Shown here in pieces: positions 25,128-33,835 of a stretch of DNA of 64,000 nucleotides. The stretch covers positions 62,001 to 126,000 of the forward strand of contig NZ_FNYT01000004.1 in NCBI RefSeq assembly GCF_900109135.1, in the 5' to 3' direction. The notes beneath the pieces are model-generated. The model searched no databases and was not told the DNA's origin. It saw nothing but the letters and a program-made list of their open reading frames with translations. Position 1 is the first letter of the stretch, and each line of letters begins with the position of its first letter. This DNA comes from Trichococcus ilyis (GTDB lineage Bacteria; Bacillota; Bacilli; Lactobacillales; Aerococcaceae). Made by a program: the position numbers and the translations under genes.

Positions 25128-25796
25128 ATGGGAAATAAATCTACAGCAACAGTGCCCGTTAATAAGAAACGTTTCATGGAAGTGCTAAAGCTCCGAAAAT
25201 GCAGTATTCGCAAGTTGGGAAATGCTTACGACGAAATTGAACGCACAGAAAAAACCATACGACGCTATTTGGATAAGGGTGAAATACCACCAGACCTTCT
25301 TAATAAGATTGCAAAATTCTTAAATGTTCATCCAGATTACCTTTCCGGTGTGTATGATACTAAAGCAGACCAAATTAAGAATGCCTATTTACGTTCTCTT
25401 TCCAAAGCCAACATAAATCCAGAAAAATACCCATACCTTTTGAAAGCAAGAAGTGACATCGATTACACTTCTTATTTTGAAAATATACTCACAATGAACA
25501 ATATCACGATGGAACAGTTTAGAACACTGCCTCCAAGGGATCGTATTACGTTCCGGCAGGAAATGGTTGTTGCAATCTTGCAAGTTGTTGCAAAGCATTT
25601 TACTCAGGATTCCCTTGGCAACGATTTGGCTGCTGAACTGTCCTATTGCGAAGCTTTCGTTGGTGACTTTGACCCATTCTCATACTTTGCCCACTTGGAA
25701 GGAATCGGCCTATCTGAAGACGATATCGAATTTCCACCTGATGATGGTGAACCTTCAGATTTTGAGACTAGTTTGCAAAAAAAGTACGGCATATAA
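25128..25796 (+). CDS. XRE-family helix-turn-helix protein
   Basis: 222 residues, the only plus-strand gene in this part of the island. An N-terminal Cro/C1-type helix-turn-helix (about 12-70: FMEVLKLRKCSIRKLGNAYD through PDLLNKIAKFLNVHPDYLSG) is joined to about 150 unrecognised residues ending in an acidic tail. RBS GAGGGGG. Likely a repressor for itself and the divergent membrane-protein gene. Confidence 0.75.
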   Translation: MGNKSTATVPVNKKRFMEVLKLRKCSIRKLGNAYDEIERTEKTIRRYLDKGEIPPDLLNKIAKFLNVHPDYLSGVYDTKADQIKNAYLRSLSKANINPEKYPYLLKARSDIDYTSYFENILTMNNITMEQFRTLPPRDRITFRQEMVVAILQVVAKHFTQDSLGNDLAAELSYCEAFVGDFDPFSYFAHLEGIGLSEDDIEFPPDDGEPSDFETSLQKKYGI

Positions 25797-25803
25797 CACT
25801 ATC

Positions 25804-25842
25804 GCCTCACTACTGGTTCGCACAACCAACAGCGAGGCAATT
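25804..25842 (+). terminator. Terminator after the XRE regulator
   Basis: GCCTC...CTGGTT pairs imperfectly with AACCA...GAGGC, followed by AATTTCT, 8 bases after the stop codon. Confidence 0.65.
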
Positions 25843-25942
25843 TCTATCTAATATCTGCTGAATATATCTCTAACTTTACCTTATAGGGATCAACAGTAGC
25901 TCCATTTTTGTTAAAACCATCCATAGGATGCAAGGCAAAAAC

Positions 25943-25978
25943 AAAGCGGAAAGCCCGTCACTATAGGCTTTCCGCTTT
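25943..25978. terminator. Copy of the rlmH terminator
   Basis: AAAGCGGAAAGCC (25,943-25,955) and GGCTTTCCGCTTT (25,966-25,978) form a 13-bp stem. The same stem, with a slightly different loop, is the rlmH terminator at 30,689-30,724. Here it follows the rlmH-like remnant on the minus strand. Confidence 0.88.
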
Positions 25979-26059
25979 GTCGATTCTATTCTCTTTTTCC
26001 AGGCATTTCTGTAGCTCACTCAGAAATATTGGCACAACACCATTTCCTTCAAAAAATGA

Positions 26060-26130
26060 CTTCTCAAACGTGTTCTGATTCGTATGTCCCTGCATAATCC
26101 AAAACCCACGGTGAATCTTATCGGCTTTTT
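26060..26130 (-). pseudogene. Diverged rlmH C-terminal remnant
   Basis: On the minus strand ADKIHRGFWIMQGHTNQN corresponds to [18 protein letters not shown], the last residues of RlmH. The intact core bases of the real site (TATCATAA) are not conserved here. It is a short diverged fragment inside an otherwise meaningless frame, read as an attachment-site scar rather than a gene. Confidence 0.65.
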
Positions 26131-26140
26131 TAAGCTCGAA

Positions 26141-26408
26141 ACATCCCCTAAAAACCATCCCGAAATCACTTCATTAGATGGTCCGCTGGTACTTTTTGGA
26201 TTTTTAATTCTATCATTTTCGGTGTTGGTAACTAAACCTCTGCCACTAGTCTTAAATTGGAGGGAGATAAAAAGAATTCAACGCGTCGTGGTTCTTAAAA
26301 CGAACAATTTTTTTGAATTCGCAACTACTCAAAATTCCTCTGCATTCACTTAATCCCGTACTTAATAACTTGATTTTATTTTCATAATTATGTACATGAC
26401 CAGTCTTT
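26141..26408. other. Intergenic stretch right of the att-like repeat
   Basis: AT-rich, without a gene-like frame and without a convincing terminator for the exporter permease that ends at 26,409. Confidence 0.4.
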
Positions 26409-27920
26409 CTATAGTGGCAAATCCTTCTTGGTAAAAATGACATTAGAGGCTGCATACAAGACGAAGGTAATGCCTCCTAAAGCCACCAATCCCCAACCAA
26501 AATCTCCACCTGTTAGAATTGCTTCAGTATCAAATAGAGTCGTTATAGTCAGATACTCGAGATTTTCTGATGTATCCATCAATTGTTGTACCATGGTAAT
26601 AATAAAGAATGTAAATGGAATTCCGCCACCAATAGCTAAAGCTAAACCTGTACGGTTGAATAGCGTTGATGCAAAAAAGGAAATCGAACTAAGAGCCAAT
26701 ATCAACAACAAAAGTCCGACACTTAACCAAATATACGCTTCAGCATCAAATTCCAACGCTTCATCGACCGCTTTGGCAGAGCTGACCATGCCATTATTAG
26801 CCATTGTAATGATTTGTTGCTCGGTTAAATCCGTTGCTACCATCGCCGCTTCTAGTGCCACTGGATCTTTAATCAAGGCAATCTTATCCGCAACTTGATC
26901 AGTCTCCATATTCAAAGCTTTCGCTGAAGACTCAATCACTAATTGCATTAAGATATCGGCATTATCTTCGGATACCATGACAGTCGGTTGTGTAGCCGGT
27001 TGTGCAGTCGCTTCTGTACCCTCTTCATTTGGTGTTTTTTCCTCTTTAACGGCGACTTCAGTTTCCTGTTCAAGTGAAACTATTTCATTATTGATAAATT
27101 GTTGGTATTCATTCACTGACAAGCCTGTTACTTTTGCGCCAGTAACAAGGGCATCGTTACTTAACAGAAGCATGGTGGGGTCGGCGGCCAATTCCTCCGC
27201 AGTGATTTCAATATCTTCGTCTTCCATGTCTTCATCATCTTTGTAGATATCCCAGCGTTCATCGGTGATGACTGCTGCGGCTTCCTCATAGGAGCGGTCA
27301 TTGATGACACTCTCAAGATAGATCGTATAGGCTTCGGTATCCATATTTCTGACTGCAGCTGCTTCCCGCATGGCATGATCGTTTTCCAAAATTAGATACA
27401 TACGCTCGGATATATAGCCCTCATCTTGATTCAATGCCTCAGCGGCTGCCCGCACATCATCGGTAATGGTATAGCCGGTGACGTTTTGATACTTAAGTTG
27501 GGCTGCAACCAGACCGGTGGATCCAATGATTCCATACATCAAAACAATGGAAAGGACCAAAAAGATCGATTTAGTAAAAATAACACTGGACCGTTTAATC
27601 GGAGTGGATAAGGTATAGGCCATTGAGCCAGAATCCACTTCATTAACCACCAGGTTGTTTGCGGTGAACACGACGTAGACAATTCCCAGGATAACGGCAA
27701 TCAGTTTATAGAAGTTTTCCAGACTTCCCAATAAGCTTGTCATCGTTGATAAGATATTAGAAAATCTTGTCCCTTCAGCAGCAGATGCGATTGCCGCGAA
27801 GCCTTCTGCATCAAAAGTTACCGTAAAGGCCGATAGGATCATCGCTGCAACGAAAGTAATAATAACCCAGAGCTTCCAATTGGCTTGAATACTTTGCTTA
27901 AAAATTGGTTTTGAGAACAT
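26409..27920 (-). CDS. ABC exporter permease subunit
   Basis: 503 residues from ATG 27920 (RBS AAGGGGG; overlaps the region of the preceding stop). One membrane helix near the N-terminus (LWVIITFVAAMILSAF) and others around FYKLIAVILGIVYVVFTA and IFLVLSIVLMYGIIGSTGLV are followed by a large acidic outer-face domain (about 140-390, with a Glu/Thr-rich linker). More helices lie in the last 110 residues. It forms an ABC-2 type exporter with the two ATPases upstream. The substrate is unknown; antimicrobial peptides or other toxic compounds are plausible given the TetR control. Confidence 0.8.
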   Translation of the reverse strand: MFSKPIFKQSIQANWKLWVIITFVAAMILSAFTVTFDAEGFAAIASAAEGTRFSNILSTMTSLLGSLENFYKLIAVILGIVYVVFTANNLVVNEVDSGSMAYTLSTPIKRSSVIFTKSIFLVLSIVLMYGIIGSTGLVAAQLKYQNVTGYTITDDVRAAAEALNQDEGYISERMYLILENDHAMREAAAVRNMDTEAYTIYLESVINDRSYEEAAAVITDERWDIYKDDEDMEDEDIEITAEELAADPTMLLLSNDALVTGAKVTGLSVNEYQQFINNEIVSLEQETEVAVKEEKTPNEEGTEATAQPATQPTVMVSEDNADILMQLVIESSAKALNMETDQVADKIALIKDPVALEAAMVATDLTEQQIITMANNGMVSSAKAVDEALEFDAEAYIWLSVGLLLLILALSSISFFASTLFNRTGLALAIGGGIPFTFFIITMVQQLMDTSENLEYLTITTLFDTEAILTGGDFGWGLVALGGITFVLYAASNVIFTKKDLPL

Positions 27921-27921
27921 C

Positions 27922-28815
27922 TTATTTTTCCCCCTTGAACACTTGCGTGACATAATCTTCGAATGTGACTTTAATTTCCTTGAAATACACTAATTTAAAG
28001 TTCTTTAAATCTTGGATCAAACGATTAATATCTTGATCATGAATCATGATGTTTAATTGCAGGTCGTCCACCTTAACCCGATGTAGGTCATAACCGAGAC
28101 TGCGGAAGTGCTCGAAATCTTCAATCGATTTAAACTCCATTTTATAAGTTTTCATCTTGTTATAGCGGATGTCCTTCATATCAATCACATCAATGATCAT
28201 CCCATCACGAATGATTGCGACGCGGTCACAGACCTCTTCCACTTCTTGGAAAATATGACTGGACATAAAAATGGTTTTCCCTTTGGCTTTTTCCTCTTTC
28301 AATAGCTCGATAAAGATATCCCGCATCAAAGGATCCAGTCCTGTCGTTGGCTCGTCCATTATCAAAATATCAGCATCAGAGGCAAAAGCTGAGACGATAG
28401 CGGTTTTCTGCTTCATTCCTTTGCTCATGGCTCGGACATTCGCTTTCGCGTCTAATTGGAGCTGGTCAATAACATTCTCTGCATATTCCCAATCACCTCG
28501 ACCTGATAAATAAATCTGATTTTTGATAAAATCCTCTCCGGTCGAATTACCTGGAAAATTAATTTCACCAGGTATATACGATACATAGCGCTTTACCTCT
28601 GCACTACTTTTGTTCGCATCAAGCCCATTAATGGTGACCGTTCCTTCATCCGGTGTTAAAAAGCCCATCATGTGTCGGATCGCCGTGGTCTTGCCTGCAC
28701 CGTTTACACCAACAAAGCCATATATCTCACCTTTTTCAACTTCTAATGACATATCGAAAATACCGCGTTTCTTTCCATAGTCCTTTGTCAGATGCTTAAT
28801 TTCAATGTACGCCAT
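27922..28815 (-). CDS. ABC transporter ATP-binding protein (second)
   Basis: 297 residues. Walker A is GVNGAGKTT, the signature region is AMSKGMKQKTAIV in place of LSGGQ, Walker B is ILIMDEPTTGLDP and the H-loop is in SSHIFQEVEE. The C-terminal 80 residues are the accessory domain of this subfamily. It overlaps the upstream ATPase gene by 14 bases, and the permease follows directly. The two ATPases are paralogues and may form a heterodimer. Confidence 0.92.
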   Translation of the reverse strand: MAYIEIKHLTKDYGKKRGIFDMSLEVEKGEIYGFVGVNGAGKTTAIRHMMGFLTPDEGTVTINGLDANKSSAEVKRYVSYIPGEINFPGNSTGEDFIKNQIYLSGRGDWEYAENVIDQLQLDAKANVRAMSKGMKQKTAIVSAFASDADILIMDEPTTGLDPLMRDIFIELLKEEKAKGKTIFMSSHIFQEVEEVCDRVAIIRDGMIIDVIDMKDIRYNKMKTYKMEFKSIEDFEHFRSLGYDLHRVKVDDLQLNIMIHDQDINRLIQDLKNFKLVYFKEIKVTFEDYVTQVFKGEK

Positions 28816-29740
28816 GTTCTAGGTTCTCCTCTCCGGCTGCTATAGATTTCTTACGATCATAGAAGTCCATAAAGTAATCTTCCAGTGTAAATTTAATTTC
28901 TGAGATAAAACGAATACTTACTTCACTTAGTTCGGTAAACAACCGTTGCATCGTCTCATCTGTCAGATTTAACTTAACTTGATTCTGATCGGGCCGTTCG
29001 ACCGGAATTTTAAATTTCGTTCGGGCCAGGAACTGTTGGTAATCTTTTTTTGTCGCAAACTCTATTTTAAAAGTTTTGTTTGTATTATGTTTAAGTTTGG
29101 CTGCTTCAATAGTTGAGACAACCACTCCATCCTTGATTATGGCAATCCGGTCACACGTTGCATCCACTTCACTGAAGATGTGGCTAGAGAGCAGAATGGT
29201 CTTTCCTTCTTTTTTTTCTTCCAAAATAAATTGGATGAAACGTTCTTGCATGACCGGGTCCAATCCTGAGGTTGGCTCATCCAGAATTAATACCTTGGGA
29301 TTATGCATGAAGGCTGTCACCAATGCCAGCTTTCGCTTAGAGCCAAGACTCATTGCTTCAATTTCCATTGCTGAATCCAATTCAAACATTTCCTTCAGAT
29401 AATCTGTTCGGGACATATCGCTGATTTGTCTTTCTTCAGCCATGAATTGGATAAAGCCCTCTCCGGTCATCCCCTTCGGAAAGGCCAACTCTCCAGGTAA
29501 GTACCCAACATCATGTTTAATGATAGCTGCTGATTTCCAACAGTCTTTACCATTGATATATAGTTCCCCTTCTTGAGGCTTGGAAAATCCCATCAAGTGG
29601 CGGATAGTAGTGGTCTTCCCGGCACCGTTAGGCCCAAGAAAGCCAAAGACTTCTCCTTCTGCTATCTCAAAGGAAACATCGAATATTCCCCGTCCATGCC
29701 CATAATCTTTGGTTACGTGTCTTACTTCGATAACTGACAT
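28802..29740 (-). CDS. ABC transporter ATP-binding protein (first)
   Basis: 312 residues. Walker A is GPNGAGKTTT, the signature region is AMSLGSKRKLALV, Walker B is VLILDEPTSGLDP and the switch His is in SSHIFSEVDA. It has the same overall design as the next gene. First gene of the exporter operon, divergent from the TetR gene, with probable operators in the shared 185-base region. Confidence 0.92.
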   Translation of the reverse strand: MSVIEVRHVTKDYGHGRGIFDVSFEIAEGEVFGFLGPNGAGKTTTIRHLMGFSKPQEGELYINGKDCWKSAAIIKHDVGYLPGELAFPKGMTGEGFIQFMAEERQISDMSRTDYLKEMFELDSAMEIEAMSLGSKRKLALVTAFMHNPKVLILDEPTSGLDPVMQERFIQFILEEKKEGKTILLSSHIFSEVDATCDRIAIIKDGVVVSTIEAAKLKHNTNKTFKIEFATKKDYQQFLARTKFKIPVERPDQNQVKLNLTDETMQRLFTELSEVSIRFISEIKFTLEDYFMDFYDRKKSIAAGEENLEHGVH

Positions 29741-29769
29741 AGTGTCACTGCCTTTCTTTTAATTTGCTT

Positions 29770-29787
29770 ATGTAAGATAAATTACAT
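29770..29787. promoter_or_regulatory. Candidate TetR operator
   Basis: ATGTAAGATAAATTACAT is a perfect 6-6-6 palindrome between the divergent exporter and regulator genes. Further TTACAT half sites lie near 29,800 and 29,877, consistent with more than one operator. Confidence 0.6.
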
Positions 29788-29925
29788 TCGTTTCTTTATT
29801 TACATTTGTTACAATTTCTATTATACTAATATCGAAAAGCAGAACAAGATACATATAATTGGTATTTGATACTTAACTTACATTCTTTTGATAATTGATA
29901 GTTTTCCTTAAGGAGGAAACCCAGG

Positions 29926-30486
29926 ATGGAGCAATTAGATTTAAGGGTTCAAAAGACGTATAAAGCCCTAGTTGAAGCATTTGAACGCTTACTACTAGAA
30001 AAAGAATTTGAGAGTATATCCGTAACCGAAATATGTGATGCTGCCATGATTCGTCGCCCCACTTTCTACAAGCATTTCTTGGATAAATATGACTTCATAA
30101 CTTTTTTCATTAAACACAAGATGAATAAAATATTTGATTTTGCCATTCAAAAGTCAAACGATGAAGGTGTTGATTTTTTCATTGTTGTTTTCGAGCAGCT
30201 TTTGGATCAATTCGACAATCTCTTACACCTCATTTTCAGTATTCAAACGAATGGGAACAGCATCTTTGAACTTGAAAGTGTACGGGAATACGGAAAGAGT
30301 ATGTTAAACAATTACGTAAAAAAAGAGGACACTGACAAGGAACTGCCTCTGCAACTAAGTTATAAAGGACAGATTATTATGGGCATCACGATTCAATCTG
30401 TTTTTTGGTACAAAGATAAGAAAAGTCAAATTAGTCGTAAAGAAGTTATTGAACTCTATACGCAAACACTGGATAGACTTCGTTGA
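29926..30486 (+). CDS. TetR/AcrR-family transcriptional regulator
   Basis: 186 residues. The N-terminal TetR helix-turn-helix reads VQKTYKALVEAFERLLLEKE, then FESISVTEICDAAMIRRPTF and YKHFLDKYDF. The C-terminal ligand domain (about 70-186) belongs to the type found near membrane-protein or exporter operons. RBS AAGGAGGAAACC. Most likely a repressor of the divergent ABC exporter and of itself. Confidence 0.9.
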   Translation: MEQLDLRVQKTYKALVEAFERLLLEKEFESISVTEICDAAMIRRPTFYKHFLDKYDFITFFIKHKMNKIFDFAIQKSNDEGVDFFIVVFEQLLDQFDNLLHLIFSIQTNGNSIFELESVREYGKSMLNNYVKKEDTDKELPLQLSYKGQIIMGITIQSVFWYKDKKSQISRKEVIELYTQTLDRLR

Positions 30487-30619
30487 CAGCATTAACAATT
30501 TTGCGTAAATGGCTTGTTCCCACTGCAGATTATTCCTCATTTTGTAACTATTCTAAAAGACTATGACAGACCCGTAAGGAATAGCAAATTTCTTAAGTTA
30601 CGAACGCGATAAGCTTAAA

Positions 30620-30662
30620 AAACTAAGATGCTAACCCTTTCTTACAGGATTAGCGTCTTAGT
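30620..30662 (+). terminator. Terminator downstream of the TetR gene
   Basis: AACTAAGATGCTAACCC pairs with GGATTAGCGTCTTAGTT with two mismatches. It is flanked by A-rich and T-containing sequence and lies about 135 bases after the stop codon. Confidence 0.65.
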
Positions 30663-30686
30663 TCCGTAGGTTAATTGGAAGGTAAA

Positions 30687-30860
30687 AAAAAGCGGAAAGC
30701 CCGTCATCATAGGCTTTCCGCTTTATCGATTCTATTCTCTTTTTCAAACCTTTTCTGTCACTAACTCAGGAATGCCGTCACACCGCCATTCTCCCAAAAA
30801 AAATGACCTCATTTATGATAAGCATGCCCATGAATAATCCTAAAAGCGCGGTAGATCTGC
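30687..30860. repeat. rlmH 3' end and downstream region (right copy; SCC attachment site)
   Basis: Contains the last rlmH codons. On the minus strand GCTTATCATAAATGA is almost the canonical SCC attachment core of staphylococci (GCATATCATAAATGA), followed by the terminator. Matches 25,941-26,140 in order and content. It marks the boundary between accessory DNA (left) and core chromosome (right). Confidence 0.82.
30689..30724 (-). terminator. rlmH terminator
   Basis: AAAGCGGAAAGCC/GGCTTTCCGCTTT 13-bp stem with a 10-base loop; on the minus strand it is followed by a run of T. Confidence 0.9.
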
Positions 30861-31288
30861 TCGACAAGCACCAGCCGCATCAGTTGGTGCGGGTAGGTCA
30901 GCTTGCCGAAGGAGATGTGCTGGTTGGCGCGGGTGAGGACGGCTTGGCTGAGGCCGAGCGAGCCGCCGATGATGAAGACGATGTCGCTTTTGCCGGAGGT
31001 GCCGAGTTTGTCGATCTCATTGGCGAATTCGACCGAGTCGTACTCTTTGCCTTGGATCGCCATCGCGAAGACGTAGCTCTGTTCCGGGATTTTGGCGAGG
31101 ATTTTTTCGCCCTCCTTGTCCTTGATCATTTCCATCTCTTTGTCGCTCAGGTTTTCCGGCGCCTTTTCGTCGGCGACCTCGATGATCTGCAGCTTGCAGT
31201 AGCTGCCGAGCCGCTTCGTGTACTCGGCGATGCCTTCCTTCAGGTACTTTTCCTTCAATTTGCCGACGGTGATGATTTTTATGTTCAT
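30809..31288 (-). CDS. rlmH: 23S rRNA pseudouridine-1915 N3-methyltransferase RlmH
   Basis: SPOUT methyltransferase that modifies pseudouridine 1915 of 23S rRNA on the 70S ribosome. From ATG 31288 it is 159 residues, the family's standard length; a longer upstream frame is ignored. Motifs: [25 protein letters not shown] (AdoMet-binding knot) and the C-terminus [10 protein letters not shown]. The end of this gene is the classical SCC integration site, and the CcrAB-bearing island lies immediately beyond it. The coding end is intact, as expected if the element regenerates the last codons. Confidence 0.97.
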   Translation of the reverse strand: MNIKIITVGKLKEKYLKEGIAEYTKRLGSYCKLQIIEVADEKAPENLSDKEMEMIKDKEGEKILAKIPEQSYVFAMAIQGKEYDSVEFANEIDKLGTSGKSDIVFIIGGSLGLSQAVLTRANQHISFGKLTYPHQLMRLVLVEQIYRAFRIIHGHAYHK

Positions 31289-31531
31289 GATTGTTCGCTC
31301 CTTTTTCTTCTCACCTTCTATCCTATGGGAACATACCTGTTTTCGCAACCGTCTTTTTCTCTGATATTTTTGATAAAATAGTGAACCAATTTGCCGATTA
31401 TCCTTTTATTAACCAAACCTGTTGTTCATTCTTATTATAATAGGAAGAAAATACAAAATTTCATCGGAAAATGGCATGGAAAGCAGTTGCTTTTTTCTGT
31501 AAATGATTTAATATACTCTTATGCTTTTGAG

Positions 31532-31559
31532 TTGCTTTATCATGCGGTAGCATTATAAT
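31532..31559 (+). promoter_or_regulatory. Promoter of ktrB-ktrA
   Basis: TTGCTT (31,532-31,537) and TATAAT (31,554-31,559) with a 16-base spacer, about 48 bases before the GTG start. The 319-base region between rlmH and ktrB otherwise shows no gene and no recognisable c-di-AMP (ydaO) riboswitch. Confidence 0.65.
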
Positions 31560-31607
31560 AATATCAAATCCTATCCGCGTGCTATTTGAGAGGAGATTTG
31601 GAACATT

Positions 31608-32987
31608 GTGTTAAAGAAATTTTCGAGTTGGTCTGTGTCACAAAAGATCGCCACGAGCTTCGCTTTTGTCATCTTTACCGGATCGATTCTGTTGACGCTG
31701 CCGATCAGTCAGCTTCCCACTTCGGAAGCCACCTATTTCGACAATCTGTTCACTGCGATATCGATGGTCTGTGTGACGGGCTTGTTTACCGAATCTGTCC
31801 ATGATTCCTACACGATCTTTGGCCAGGTCGTGGGGATTATCCTTATGCAGATCGGCGGGGTGGGGTTGATGACCCTGATTGCTTCCGTCATCACCCGCCT
31901 GAAAGGACGGATGGGCCTGCGCAACCGCTTGGCCGTCCAGGAAGGGATCAATCGCGGGGATGCGCGCGGCTTCAGGGAATACCTTTCGGATATCCTGAAA
32001 TATACGGCTGTTTTTGAAGGACTCGGTTTCATTCTGCTGTCTTTCCGCTTTGTTCCCGAGATGGGTTGGCCGATGGGCTTGTTCACTTCTCTTTTCCTGT
32101 CGGTGTCAGCGTTCTGTAATGCCGGCTTCGATCCGATGGGGAACGTCAGTCTTGTGGATTACGTCCACGACCCATTGGTGAACTTCACCATCACCTCGCT
32201 GATCATCCTGGGCGGGATCGGTTTCTCGGTCTGGTTCGATGTATCGAGAAGCGTCAAATGCTACATGGGCAAAAAATGCCGTCCCAGCATACGGGTATTT
32301 TTCCGTACTTTATCCTTGCACAGCCGCTTGGCAATCAGCGTTTCTCTTGCGGTTATCCTTGTCGGTCTGCTGTTCTTCGTCGCTGTTGAATACAACAATG
32401 ACAATTCGATCGGCACTTTCACCTTCCCGCAAAAACTGATGGCTGGTTATTTCCAGACCGTCACTATGCGTACGGCCGGATTCGCGACCATCGACTATAC
32501 GACCGTCTACCCGTTCACGCTCTTCTGGTTCGTCCTGACGATGTTCATCGGAGGTTCTCCAGGCGGTACCGCGGGCGGTCTGAAAACCACGACCTTCGCA
32601 ATCATCTTCCTGACCCTCTACAACGAGTTGCGTGGGCAGAGCAATGTAAATATCGCGAACCACACGATCAGCCGCCAGCAAGTCCGTCAGGCTTTCGTCA
32701 TCTTTATGGCGTTGTTGGGGACGCTCATCATCGGCACCAGCCTGTTGAGCATCCTGAATCCGGAAGTGGATTTCATTTACGTTCTTTTTGAAGCAATCTC
32801 GGCGCTTGCGACAGTCGGGGTCAGTGCTAATCTGACGCCTACATTAGGCCGCCTCAGTCAAGCAATCCTGATGTTCTTGATGTTCGCCGGCCGGATCGGC
32901 CCAATCACTCTGGTGGATAGTTTAGCCAGAAGCACGCAAAAAGTTCATGATGTTGAATATTCTAAAGGAAATATCCTGATCGGATAA
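31608..32987 (+). CDS. ktrB: Potassium uptake channel subunit KtrB
   Basis: 459-residue Trk/Ktr membrane protein. The four selectivity-filter loops are visible: SMVCVTGLF, SAFCNAGFD, TMRTAGFAT and LATVGVSAN, each between membrane helices. Uptake of K+ is driven by membrane potential, with Na+ coupling in some members. GTG start with RBS AGAGGAG. It precedes ktrA by 24 bases. The short N-terminus is typical of KtrB rather than TrkH. Confidence 0.94.
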   Translation: MLKKFSSWSVSQKIATSFAFVIFTGSILLTLPISQLPTSEATYFDNLFTAISMVCVTGLFTESVHDSYTIFGQVVGIILMQIGGVGLMTLIASVITRLKGRMGLRNRLAVQEGINRGDARGFREYLSDILKYTAVFEGLGFILLSFRFVPEMGWPMGLFTSLFLSVSAFCNAGFDPMGNVSLVDYVHDPLVNFTITSLIILGGIGFSVWFDVSRSVKCYMGKKCRPSIRVFFRTLSLHSRLAISVSLAVILVGLLFFVAVEYNNDNSIGTFTFPQKLMAGYFQTVTMRTAGFATIDYTTVYPFTLFWFVLTMFIGGSPGGTAGGLKTTTFAIIFLTLYNELRGQSNVNIANHTISRQQVRQAFVIFMALLGTLIIGTSLLSILNPEVDFIYVLFEAISALATVGVSANLTPTLGRLSQAILMFLMFAGRIGPITLVDSLARSTQKVHDVEYSKGNILIG

Positions 32988-33011
32988 AAGCAAAGAGGAG
33001 CGTATCAAACT

Positions 33012-33680
33012 ATGAGTAAATTGGTTGGAATTTTGGGATTAGGTATTTTCGGATCAACAATTGCTAAAACATTGAGCGAGTTCGATTCAGATGTCATCGC
33101 TGTCGACAAAGATCCAGAAAACGTGAACAGGCTGGAGCCTTTCATCGCCAAGGGCATCATCGGAGACGTAACGGATCTGGCCCTATTGGAGTCGATCGGG
33201 CTTTCCGACTGCGATGTGGTCGTGATCGCGACCGGTACCGTGTTGGAAGCCAGCGTGTTGGCCGTGATGAACTGCAAAAAACTGGGCATCAAACATGTCA
33301 TCGCAAAAGCCAAAAATAAAAACTACCGTGAAGTGCTGGAAGCGATCGGCGCTGACACCGTCATCCTGCCTGAAAAGGAAACCGGGATGCGCGTCGCCAA
33401 AAACATTCTGCGCACAAACATCGAGGATGTCGTGAACCTGGACGAGCAGACTTCCATCATCGAATTCTATCCGCCCGCAAAATGGGTCGGCAAAACACTG
33501 GGTGATCTGGACCTGCGCAACAAATACGACATCAATATCATCGGTCTCCGCAAGCACCGCGGTGAGCATCTGAACGTGTCCTTCACAGGCGATTACGTTG
33601 TGGACAAAGACATCGTGCTTGTCGGCATCACCGAATCCGATGTCTTCGAACGTTATGACTATCTGAACCAACTGACTTGA
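33012..33680 (+). CDS. ktrA: Potassium uptake regulatory subunit KtrA
   Basis: 222-residue cytoplasmic RCK protein. The N-terminal Rossmann domain reads VGILGLGIFGSTIAKTL with acidic VDKDPENVNRL for nucleotide binding. The C-terminal TrkA-C domain (about 140-222) is the type that binds c-di-AMP in Firmicutes. Forms the gating ring on KtrB. Same operon as ktrB. Confidence 0.94.
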   Translation: MSKLVGILGLGIFGSTIAKTLSEFDSDVIAVDKDPENVNRLEPFIAKGIIGDVTDLALLESIGLSDCDVVVIATGTVLEASVLAVMNCKKLGIKHVIAKAKNKNYREVLEAIGADTVILPEKETGMRVAKNILRTNIEDVVNLDEQTSIIEFYPPAKWVGKTLGDLDLRNKYDINIIGLRKHRGEHLNVSFTGDYVVDKDIVLVGITESDVFERYDYLNQLT

Positions 33681-33694
33681 TCTATGCATGCTTG

Positions 33695-33722
33695 AGCCGC
33701 CTCACTGAGGGCGGCTTTTTTG
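33695..33722 (+). terminator. Terminator of ktrBA
   Basis: AGCCGCC/GGCGGCT stem with an additional CTC/GAG pairing in the loop and a T-tract, 15 bases after the ktrA stop. Confidence 0.88.
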
Positions 33723-33835
33723 TTTGGTCTGCATCTTAGCTGCGCGTTTGGCAGGGTTTTCCCGGTGCAGGATGCTTGCTGCGGTTTTTGGATTCCGGCT
33801 CCGGTTATGCCCATTTCGCACACACAACCCACACC

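Larger units (their letters stand above)
25941..26140. repeat. Direct repeat of the rlmH 3' end and downstream region (left copy)
   Basis: Aligns along its length with about 30,687-30,860: the shared terminator, TCGATTCTATTCTCTTTTTC, TTTCTGT...CTCA, AAAAAATGAC and ATAATCC occur in the same order. Identity is partial, with a short insertion where the rlmH stop codon lies. This is what remains when DNA inserts at the rlmH 3' end and a second attachment site is kept. The interval between the copies holds the ABC exporter module. Confidence 0.8.

Noticed and set aside
25848-25932. Minus-strand frame reading MDGFNKNGATVDPYKVKLEI
   Set aside because: About 27 codons, no RBS, bounded upstream by a stop in the terminator copy. 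Possibly the tail of a lost gene but not supportable.
25961-26158. Minus-strand 65-codon frame as a protein gene
   Set aside because: Its readable part matches the rlmH C-terminus and then runs into non-coding repeat sequence; better explained as an attachment-site remnant.
30803-31381. Large plus-strand frame opposite rlmH
   Set aside because: Antisense shadow of a well-conserved gene; its composition reflects rlmH codons.
31289-31607. c-di-AMP (ydaO) riboswitch upstream of ktrB
   Set aside because: Expected by analogy with Bacillus ktrAB, but the leader after the promoter is under 50 bases, too short for that RNA.
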